Shown here: positions 55,522 to 64,000 of the stretch, piece by piece
Position numbering within the stretch: position 1 is the first letter of the stretch
Layout: each line of letters begins with the position of its first letter
Assembly: GCA_037178855.1 (NCBI GenBank)
Contig: JASJZC010000006.1
Span: 1,612,001-1,676,000 of the forward strand
Source: Oscheius sp. JU75
Taxonomy: Eukaryota > Nematoda > Chromadorea > Rhabditida > Rhabditidae
DNA length: 64,000 nt
Direction of reading: 5' to 3'
The notes under the pieces: model-generated
What the model saw: the letters and a program-made list of their open reading frames with translations, nothing else
Told to the model about the DNA's origin: nothing
Databases searched by the model: none
Program-made: the position numbers and the translations under genes

Positions 55522-56089
55522 TATTATGAAATGTCATGTAAGCCAAACAAAAACTACTGATCGATGAGCAGAGAAGATCCGGTCTAGCGTGAAATGTGAG
55601 TTGAGGATGGTGCTTCACATCTAATTTTTTGCTGCATTAGGTTTCAATGAAAGAGTTTACTCCAAAAAGCAGTGAACTATTATTCTTGTTTCACAGTCTA
55701 CTTAAAGTGGTGTCCTGGTAGTCTCTAACTGTTGGTGCCGTTACTGGTAACAAATTGTCTTTTTCATATCTCGGCCTATCCTACCTTTACAATTTGCAAG
55801 AGGCGTCTGTCTGCGACACAAGTCAACTCTTATCTGGGATTGACAATGTTTGTGTCTGTCGAGACAAGACAAGCTAATGCAAAAGAAGAAACTTTTTTGA
55901 GTTAGCAAGCTACTGTTTTCATTGCTTTATTGCTTTTGCTCCTTGGACACTTTCTTAGCAATGAACGACTCAATAAAACCATCGACCAGGCGGCATAGCC
56001 GACTGGTTCTACAATAATAATACAATAAGAAAACATAAATATCACATCGATGGCAGAAGCAATGACTGCTTCTCAACATCTACCCTTCT

Positions 56090-56575
56090 TCAAAGACCAG
56101 TGGCGGCATCGAAGAAACGAACTTGGTGGCGAGCACGTGTAGATCGTCGATGGAGGTCTCCTTCGTACTTCTTGAGTCTCAGGATTGGTTTAACGAATCT
56201 TTGTTTCGACAGCTTGCGCTTATCCATCAAGGTGTTCTGCTCTTCGGAGACTGATCTGCTGCGCATCTGGTTAACTTGTCTCTTCTGCATCTTTCCATCG
56301 ACCTTGACTTCGTAACATGCATTTCCAAGGCGTCGAATCACTTCATCAGCGGACCGATTCACTTTTCCGCGAATGTAGACTGTAGTCCAGACGAGATCAG
56401 TAACTCCAAACTTCTTCGGTTTCGTGTAGTGGTGGCGATTGAACTTATTGGCCATCTTTTTGCCTCCTTCTCCTTCCTCGATAGGCATTTTGGGTTTCAT
56501 CAGGTCTAACGGAATCCTCATCTTCCGTCCGAGGAAATGTTCGGCGGGGATATTTTCCTTCTGGAGTAGCAGCAC
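56090..56575 (-). CDS. Gypsy integrase C-terminal domain, open frame
   Basis: 161 residues without a stop: IPLDLMKPKMPIEEGEGGKK, FNRHHYTKPKKFGVTDLVWT, RGKVNRSADEVIRRLGNACY, EVKVDGKMQKRQVNQMRSRS. This is the region after the integrase core that binds DNA in gypsy elements. The block A copy (24215-23979) has lost the TKPKKFG codons. Confidence 0.75.
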   Translation of the reverse strand: MLLLQKENIPAEHFLGRKMRIPLDLMKPKMPIEEGEGGKKMANKFNRHHYTKPKKFGVTDLVWTTVYIRGKVNRSADEVIRRLGNACYEVKVDGKMQKRQVNQMRSRSVSEEQNTLMDKRKLSKQRFVKPILRLKKYEGDLHRRSTRARHQVRFFDAATGL

Positions 56576-58170
56576 ACGGCATGTAGCGGTAAATCACAAG
56601 GAACTTCTGCAGAGACTTTGTACTATTACCAGACGTCTTGAGAATGGCCGGAGTCCTCCTGAACGTTTTCACAATGATTTCAGCTTGTCCGTTGGATTGT
56701 GGATGGAACGGTGGTGAGCAAACATGCCTTTCCTCTCAGTCGTCAGAATTCACCAGATGTGAATGGCGTTCCATTGTCCGTGACCAGTGTCTTCGGATAT
56801 CCATAGACACTGAACAGTTCGGTCAGCCTCTTGCACGTTCATCCCGTCGTAGCCGGCATCATCTCCGATACATCTGGCCATTTGGAGTAGGCATCCACCA
56901 CGACCAAATACATATTTCCGTCCAACGGTCCACAAAATCGGCATGGACTCGATCCCGAGATCCAGCCGGCTTCTTCCATAGGTGGAGTTCGTTCTTCTTG
57001 GGTATCTTACTGACCAGTTGACAGTCCTGGCATCGGTCCACGTCATCACTCATCTCGGTCCAGTAAACGTACTCCCTCGCAAGTGACTTCATCCTCGACT
57101 AACCTGGGTGTCGCTCGTGTAATGACACGAGTACTTTTTTCTGGTGAGCAGCAGGTATCACAATTCGATCGCGGAAGTAGAGGCGGTTCTTGAGGTGATC
57201 CCTATGAGCGGCATACTTCTTGACCAACGGGTCCTCCATCTCCTTCGGCCATTGACCACGTCCGATGTATCTTTTTATTTCCGACAAGACTATATCTTTC
57301 GAAGTTTCTCCAGCCAATTGTTCGTTGTTCACTTAAAGACGTTCCATCTGTGCCCGTTTGTCCTGTTGGTGGGAAAACGCAGCAATGACGAATTCTTCCC
57401 TCGATAGAGAGTGTGACTTCATTAGCCGCGACAACAGATCAGCTAGGCCGAATGCCAGCGTGTTACGGTACTCGATCGAGAAGTCGTAGCCTAGCAGCTT
57501 GGTACACCATCTCTGGAGTCGATTTGCCGGGTACACCGGAACTCCCGTCTTGCTTCCGAAGATTGACAGCAATGGTTTGTAGTCTCCTTCGTAGAAGTTG
57601 GGCATTCCCAGGAAGGATCTCACTTGACCAACATCTCTCGGATCTCTTGAATCGCAGCCACCTTCTTCGGATCCGGGCGACGTCCCTCGGCATCAATAAT
57701 TCCCAGGTAAGTGAGACTCGGCTTGGTGAACTTGCACTTCTCCTATCTGAGGTGGACTCCCCACTGCTTGTTCCTATCCAACACGTTGTCCAGATTCGCG
57801 TTATGTTCCTCGATAGTTCTTCCACTGATAATAATGTCGTCAAGGTAACAGGTGACACCTTCCAGTCAGCAGAGGCATCTTGTCCATGCATTGTTGGAAG
57901 ATTCCCGGTGCGCTTTTCACTTCAAACGGCAAACGGTTGTACTGGAACAGTCCCCTGTGTGTGGAAACCGTCAGGAGTCTCTTCGAACACGCTTCGAATT
58001 GAAGAAACGCATCAGCTAGATCCAGGGTCGAGAAGACGACACCCCTATTGAGTCTTCCACAGACTTCTTCCATTTTTGGTAACGGGTGTTGGTGTAGCAT
58101 TAGCGAGTCATTCAGTCCCGTACTGAAGTCAGTACCAGTCGATCCAAACGTTCGGCTTCTCCCGGCAACT

Positions 58171-58221
58171 CCAAAGCTGAGGTCGCACAACACCTACAGC
58201 ATTGTGCGACCTCAGCTTTGG
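58171..58221. repeat. Perfect 20-base inverted repeat at the gag-RT junction
   Basis: CCAAAGCTGAGGTCGCACAA (58171-58190) and its exact complement at 58202-58221 enclose 11 bases. It sits precisely where gag text stops and RT text starts, so it marks a rearrangement junction within the gypsy relic. Confidence 0.9.
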
Positions 58222-58540
58222 ATAGTTCCGCTTGTAATGCCACAGTTGAAGCACTTGATCTTGTCACTGACGTCGTCACGCCTACTGTGTTCCTTCCTGC
58301 TCGAGTGTCTCTTCTGTTTCTGATGACACTGTACGGCGTGGACTTACTTCACTGAAAGTCCTTCAAAAAGACGACTGTCTTCAACTGCTTCATCGCGAAA
58401 TATTCCTCAAGTCATCCACCGTCATATTCGCATCTCTCTCCAATCGAGTCAGGAACCTATTCCGGACGTCTGACAGCTCTGGTTGATTGAAGGCGCTAAC
58501 AGATCGTCCTTGGTCATCTCCTCCAACTTGGCCTCGATCG

Positions 58541-59433
58541 ATTTTATTTTTAGAGACTTATCTTTGTTATAAAATAATTCATCCTAAAATTGAAGCGCAC
58601 CCTCTATTATACGCGCACTCAAACGGGGTGATTGAAAAATAGAAGCGCATGCGCTCCTAATAGAGGTTTTACGGTATTCATTGGCGTACCTTCCAGGAAA
58701 GATGTCCTTCAGATACACACCCTTGATCAGGTGACTGCTCGTATTAGCTTCTTATCATTTGTTCGGTGTTTCCTAAGCCCTGTACGAGAGAATCCTCCGC
58801 TCCAGATTCTTCATGAAAACAAATCGATCGAGGCTAGAAAGAGGTACGTAATCCCGTAGTGATCTTAGTTCTTCGATAATAGCAATAACACATGACCTAT
58901 TGATGTTCGTAACTGGATATCCGTAAAGTTTGACGAATCAAATGTACCGGAATCATTGTGTCGGTCCTTATTGTAAAAAAAAAGAAAATATATATGTAAA
59001 AGCCGGAAAACAAAATAAAACTGTCTAAGCCGTGTATCATAAGTCGATGGGAAGGAGAGTTTCCTTTTGTCAATGTAGTGTCAAACCTATGTTGACCACT
59101 GGCAGTGATAGATCATCCCAGTCCTTGAACTATGGAACTTCTCAGTAATTTTTCAGTCGATATAGACTATTAAAAATTAAAATTTAATGGTGGTAGACGG
59201 AGGGTGACTAAGACTTATCAGAAATGGTGAGGCAGAGAGACAGAGTCTGCAATGCCATGGTTTCAGGCTGACAAGCCACGTCAAAAAAGTCTCTTATTCT
59301 GCAAACGGCTCCTATTCTGCACGAAGAAGTGAAGAAGCCGGGCATTGTCATGGTATGTATCAGATTTTTGAAAAAAAAAAGTTTCTTTTCGTAACATTGC
59401 CTGAAAAGCGATGGTATATAGGCCCCCTTTCAG
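58541..59433. other. No gene recognised
   Basis: AT-rich, with poly-A runs near 58975-59000. The exon of the kinase-ankyrin gene begins at 59434; an upstream exon carrying its start codon should lie here but I cannot identify it. Confidence 0.4.
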
Positions 59434-62400
59434 GGATCCACCGAATTCCGTAATCTCTTTCCTGTCCCTCGACGAGCAGTTGTCGATCTCTTGATTACAC
59501 ATAAGGAATGGCTTGTGCTGAAGGAATTCATCAACGATGAATCTCAAGAAGTCCAACAGGCCTTTGAAGTTTTTATGAAAAGCGTGGAGCAGGTGGGTCT
59601 GCTTAGAAAATAGACTTCAGAAAATGTTTTAAGTGCGGTGACCATGATTCGATTCGATCTACGTCTGAAGAAACGTTAGCAGTAGACGAGTTCCTGCTGA
59701 TAGTCAACGAGATATATAAGGAGTACAATGCGAAGGAAGAGGACGCAAAGGATGACAGCAAGTTCACTATTTCCCATCTTCACGTTGCCGTTCGTCAGGG
59801 AGATGAGAAAATGGCTCAATCGCTGATTGATAAAGAATTCGATGTAAATGGCAAAGAAGGCAAGTTTAACTTCACTCCTTTGCATCCTGCTGTCCTATAT
59901 GGTCGCATTAATATGGTAAAATTAATATGGCTGCTCCTGGAACATGGAGCTACTTTCGACCGTTGTGATTTTGGTTCTTTGATGGACGCAGTTTACCAAT
60001 GGTCCTAAAATGCGTTAACCAATTTCCATGAATTGTGTAACGTGTTACAAAAATGTGTGTAACGCACCGAAAATGCAAAAAATCCATTTTGAGGGAAGTT
60101 CGTTGCAGAATTAGTTTAAAAAAAGCGCTCGCTGTACTTCCGTGCTCCCGTAATGTCAGTGTCCCCTTAACACAGCACTCCAAGCAGATGACAACAGTGT
60201 TGACGCTCCTGTATCCATCTTTCGGTTCGGGGAGAACATTTTTGACGTGTACTTCTTTGGAAACGGAGGAGAAGCTAGTGTTTCTAAGGCCATAGTGACA
60301 GATTTAGGGTGAGTTTGTTTTCAACAAAAGTTCAAATCAATATTTGAGAGAGGCCTGCGTTAAAAGCTTTAATAAGTTTGACGAGAACTCAAGGAAGGAA
60401 GTGGAAATGCTCTTGAGCCTGGTATAGATTCTACCTCTCTTTTATTACTATACTTCAGAGAGGCAAACATTTGAATTTTGTGCAAGTCTTCGGTACGTAT
60501 GAGGTGAGGTACAATCGTGAGGAGGGATACGTGATGGAGCTTTTGGGTGGCGGCACCCTGAACGATGGTAGCTTAGTGAGATCCAACAATACATTACTTT
60601 TAGCAATTTACTCTGATCACCGTTATGAACCTGCACAGGCCTACTTTTGGATGCTGCAAATAGTTCATGGCGTGGCATATTTACACATAAAAGATAAGAT
60701 TGCTCATCTGGATTTGAAACCTCTGAAGTAGGCAAGACAGAGAGACAAAAAGACAGAGACAGAGAGAGGGAAAAAAAACAAATAGACGGTATTGTTATCC
60801 TATATGTTTAGTTTGCTATTGGATTCTACGCGGACATGCGTAAAAATTGCAGACTTCGGGCATTCAACCAATTTGAAACACCCCATATTAACTGTCAGGT
60901 CGAGCAAACTATTTCATAGCAAAAATACATTTATAGAACCGCTACTCCCAAGTACATGGCGCCGGAATTGTTCGCAGAAAACGACACAGATACACTCGAT
61001 TTGCGTCAGTGCGACATTTATTCTATGGGTATAACATTTTGGGAGATACTCTACCGACAGTATGTATTCATTTTGAAAATAGTTAAGTGTCCAAGGTTGC
61101 CTTTCGACGGACACTGGACAGAAGACAAAGTTACGGAAGGAGTGCGTCCCTGCATGGATAATTTTATTTGGGATCCGGTAATCCAAGAGGTGCTTGAAAG
61201 GTAAGAAGCTTCTTTTTTCACTTTCATTTAAATTGAGGTCCTGGCAAGAAAACCCATCAGAACGGTGTCTCATGGATTTTGTTGTAGCTTTGGAGCAAGC
61301 AATGGAGGTGACGTCTTTGTTGCCTTCAAATTGGTGGAAAATTCTGCCTCTTTGTCTCTCACTTTTTCTGTCTCTATGTATTTTTGTATCACACTGTTCG
61401 ACTTATGACGTTGAATAGTTTCCGTTTCAGAAAATTCCTGATAACCCCTTCTCGACAAAGAGGTTATACACATTGTATTGGAACACGAAACAAGAGTACT
61501 TCTTGAATATAATTCCCGTCTACCGAATGATAATGCATGGAAAATTGAAAGCAGTAAGAGCCTATTATGAGAAAATAATCAACTCCATAATCGAAAATTG
61601 GGAAAGAGAATTAGAAAGAGGAATACCCATCGATAGAAATGTTGGTAAAAAAAAAAATGCTTCTCTCAACAAGGATTTCAGATGATTTTCTGGTTTTCCA
61701 CACAGTTTCCTACGCATATAGAAGACTGTCTTCGTTCCGGAATCCCTCTTATGTATTATTGTGGCCAGGATGTGCACATTGAAACATCTCATTTGGTAAG
61801 GCAGCAAGCGGACATAGTTAAAGCGCGTGTCCGGCTATTGCGCCCAAGTGTCCAAAGTTGATGCGCACAGTTTGAAATAATTTGCGGGAGCGTCAATTCT
61901 CACCCATTTCCTTTCTATTTTGGTTTGTTCTAACTATCTCTAACATGCTCTCCACGATAAGCAGCATTCAGGGAATCATTTGACCAAAAATTGGTAAATT
62001 GGGTTTCCTACCTTTTTTCGATAATTTCCTGATTTCGAAGGTACTCATCATGTAGAGCATGTTAAAATTAGTTAGAAAAAACCAAAAAAGAAGGGAAATA
62101 GGTCAGAATGGCAGTTTTCAAGTCATATCCATCTTCGTAGCTCATTTCTATTTCATTCAGGTTTTTCATGTTTGTTATAGTTCCAAATTGTAATAGAGTA
62201 GTGTAACTAGAACTACAAACATCGACCATATCAGACATAATGTAATTTTGTAGTAGTGAAGGAGACAACATGGTTCGGCTTGACGCAAAATTGCGTACTG
62301 AATGAGTATAGCATTTTTTGCGTCTTTCGATGCGTTTGACTCACTTGAAGATGTGTTTAATTTCATGCTTAATCGAGTAATCACCTTTTCAAGCCGAAAA

Positions 62401-64000
62401 AATGTTTCAAACGCATCGAAAAAAAAATATTATTCTTATAGTACGCAATTTTGCGTCAAGTCGAATCTTGGTGCCATTTTCCTTACTACCATCAATTTCC
62501 CCTTGAGATTTGAAATAAAAAGATTTGAAAATGCAATAGAAACGCGCCAATGAGTTCGTAGTCGGACACTCGCTTTAAGAACATTACTCCTCTTCACTTT
62601 GCTGCTCAAAAAGGTGATGTTGACATGGTAAAACTTCTCCTCCCTACTAGTGGCAGTGAAGATAACGAACACGCCACTCCACTGCACTTCGCTGCTCGAC
62701 AGGGAAATAATTTGATGGTGGAAATGTTTATCAAAGCAGGCGCATCAGTCAAGCAAAAGGATAAATATGGTTGCACCCCTTTACATTTTGCTGCTAGAAA
62801 TAACCACATTGAAAGTGCCAGGACCCTGCTCAAGAATTGCGCGTCGGTTGATGCCCGTGCCCTTAAGAACCTTACTCCCCTTCACTATACTGCCCAAAAA
62901 GGTCATGTTGACATGGTCAAACTCCTCCTTCAACATGGAGCTACTATCGACAGTACAGATAAAGATCACTTCACTGCACTGCACTTTGCCGCTCAAGATG
63001 GACATGATCAAGTAGTGCACATGCTTCTTGGGGCCGGAGCTTTGGTCTCTTCAAAGGCTAAAGATGAGTGGACTCCTTTACATTTTGCTGTCGAAAGAAA
63101 TCACATTGAAAGTGCAAGAACACTACTCAAATATCGTGCACCGATCGACACAGCCACTGCGAGCGGCAGTACTTCTCTTCACATTGCTGCCAATAAAGAT
63201 CATGTTGACATGGTCAAACTTCTCCTTCAACATGGAGCTACTATTGACAGTTGCGACAATGGCCTCTATACTCCACTTCACCTTGCTGCTGAAGTTGGGC
63301 ACGATCAGGTGGTGGACGTGCTTCTTGGGGCAGGAGCTTCGGTTTCTTCAAAGGATATAGGTGGGTGGACACCTTTACATTATGCTGCTAGAAATAATCA
63401 CATTGAAAGTGCCAGAGCCCTGCTGAAGCATTGCGCGCTGATCGATGGCGCCACTATGATCGGCAGACATCACCTGCTATTGGAAATGCTCCTCAAGGCG
63501 GTCTCCTTACATTTAGCTGTCGAAAGAAATCACATTAACAGTGCCAGGACCCTGTTCAAGTATCGCGCGCCGGTTGATGCCGATGCTCTTGTGACTCCTC
63601 TTCACATTGCTACCGAAAAAGGCCATGTTGACATGGTGAAGCTTCTTCTCCAATATGGAGCTACTGTCGACAGTTTCGACTATGATCTCGTTACCCCACT
63701 TCACCTTGCTGCTAAAGATGGGCACGATCAGGTGGTGGACGTGCTTCTTGGGGCAGGAGCTTCGGTATCTTCAAAGGATAAAAATTGGTGGACTCCTTTA
63801 CACTTTGCTGTCGAAAGAAATCACATTGAAAGTGCTAAAACACTACTCAAATATCACGCACCGATCGACACAGCCACTCTGATCGGCAAAACCATTCTTC
63901 ACTTTGCTGCCCACAAAGGTCATGTTGACATGGTCAAGCTTCTCCTCCAACATGGAGCTACTATCGACAGTCGCGACAATGACCTCTACACCCCACTTCA
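59434..64000 (+). CDS. Protein kinase with ankyrin repeats, runs off the window
   Basis: N-terminal exon 59434-59592 (VPRRAVVDLLITHKEWLVLK) and an exon to 60006 with ankyrin text (FTISHLHVAVRQGDEKMAQS, TPLHPAVLYGRINMV). Kinase exons: 60188-60308 (VYFFGNGGEASVSKAIV, glycine loop), 60347-60421 (alphaC KEVEMLLSL), 60459-60567, 60604-60727 (KIAHLDLKPL), 60812-60898 (NLLLD, KIADFGHST), 60937-61059 (PKYMAPELF, DIYSMGITFWEILY), 61096-61200 and 61238-61307 (ENPSERCLMDFV). HRD is HLD, so the catalytic Asp, the Asn and DFG all remain; it is probably active. Linker exons follow at 61431-61797. The last exon opens at 62580 and stays open for 473 codons of ankyrin repeats to the window end. The stop at 60006 before the kinase, and the missing start, mean the N-terminal ankyrin exon may belong to a separate or older model. 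Confidence 0.75.
60040..60130. mobile_element. Remnant of the 1501-type MITE
   Basis: GTGTAACGCACCGAAAATGC and the following GGGAAGTTCGTTGC parallel 1808-1858. One arm only. Confidence 0.6.
62279..62460. mobile_element. MITE-like element with 21-base terminal repeats
   Basis: CTTGACGCAAAATTGCGTACT at 62279-62299 is mirrored exactly by the complement at 62440-62460. Sub-terminal TTTCGATGCGTTTGA also has a partner (CAAACGCATCGAA). 182 bases, noncoding, inside the intron before the ankyrin exon. Confidence 0.8.
62580..64000 (+). repeat. Ankyrin-repeat array with about 300-base three-repeat units
   Basis: About fourteen 33-residue ankyrin repeats. Three types alternate: HVDMVKLLLQHGATIDS, HDQVVDVLLGAGASVSSKD and NHIESARTLLKYRAPIDTA. 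The HVDMVKLLL type recurs near 62902, 63199, 63619 and 63919, i.e. 297, 420 and 300 bases apart. The middle interval has a disrupted repeat around 63460-63510 (HHLLLEMLLKAVSLHLAV). Confidence 0.9.

Larger units (their letters stand above)
50555..56720 (+). repeat. Segmental duplication block B (direct repeat of about 18467-24480)
   Basis: Second copy of the roughly 6-kb block, same order and orientation. Differences from block A include a short insertion near 53925-54030, an extra segment near 54595-54780, a pogo-type MITE at 55372 not present in A, and a gypsy remnant that continues past the end of A. Confidence 0.9.
56090..58540 (-). mobile_element. Ty3/gypsy-like retrotransposon relic (gag end, RT, RNase H remnant, integrase)
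   Basis: On the minus strand: a gag end with ELSDVRNRFLTRLERDANMT and zinc-knuckle KIKCFNCG (58540-58225); RT from 58193 (HQHPLPKMEEVCGRLNRGVV, FSTLDLADAFLQFE with catalytic Asp, GLFQYNRLPFEVKSAPGIFQ) and the YLDDIIISGRTIEEHN box near 57850; LTYLGIIDAEGRRPDPKKV; a shortened RNase H region (57623-57333, MRSFLGMPNFYE then LLGYDFSIEYRNTLAFGLAD); the integrase zinc-binding region (57092, YVYWTEMSDDVDRCQDCQLV); an integrase core in shifted frames; and the C-terminal domain (56575-56090). Several frameshifts and a deletion between RT and RNase H make it inactive. LTRs not recognised. Confidence 0.85.

Noticed and set aside
60728-60780. GACAGAGA-rich stretch
   Set aside because: Simple repeat within a kinase intron; similar low-complexity runs occur in several introns here.
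1-64000. CRISPR array, bacterial operon or phage
   Set aside because: No regularly spaced direct repeats, no bacterial gene order, and introns throughout.

Overview
Eukaryotic, AT-rich sequence with many very short introns (about 36-70 bases, GT...AG) and no bacterial operon structure. The two best-resolved genes are five-exon, seven-helix chemoreceptor-like proteins of the nematode serpentine (Srg/Srv-like) type. Together with the mariner, maT, RTE and Ty3/gypsy relics, they make a nematode genome the most likely source. I cannot name the species, and the lineage call is inference.

Layout. 0.6-6.3 kb: exons of degenerate kinase-like genes, mostly minus strand, plus a long-terminal-repeat MITE and an inverted repeat. 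6.4-8.3 kb: two pieces of an unrecognised dispersed gene family, here called F. 8.8-10.2 kb: a kinase-fold gene with damaged catalytic motifs. 10.5-11.5 kb: a broken mariner. 11.5-15.9 kb: an unrecognised gene split by an RTE-type retrotransposon with an 11-base target duplication. 17.0-18.2 kb: a mariner-kinase-family F patchwork. 18.5-24.5 kb: serpentine receptor copy A in a duplicated block that ends in a gypsy fragment. 24.7-26.5 kb: a tandem pseudokinase gene. 27.8-29.8 kb: another pseudokinase with a maT transposon in one intron. 30.2-31.0 kb: an integrase gene of KRBA2/SCAND3-like type. 32.9-34.4 kb: an intact-looking kinase, the inverted sister of the damaged 8.8-10.2 kb gene. 35.6-38.0 kb: kinase and family F fragments. 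39.4-45.5 kb: a multi-exon gene for a SecA-like ATPase. 46.0-47.8 kb: two small coiled-coil genes. 48.7-50.4 kb: mariner, family F and gypsy debris. 50.6-56.7 kb: receptor copy B in the second duplicate block. 56.1-58.5 kb: a larger gypsy pol relic. 59.4-64.0 kb: a kinase followed by a long ankyrin array that runs off the window.

The region looks like a fast-evolving accessory locus. Kinase-fold genes have been duplicated directly and in inverted orientation, and many copies have lost the HRD aspartate or DFG motif. Transposons sit in introns and between genes. The observations most worth pursuing are the spliced SecA-like ATPase with a helical C-terminus and possible membrane tail, the kinase-ankyrin gene with a roughly 300-base three-repeat super-unit, the tandem pseudokinase, and family F. 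Exon boundaries are read by eye from frame and splice dinucleotides; no search or alignment was run.
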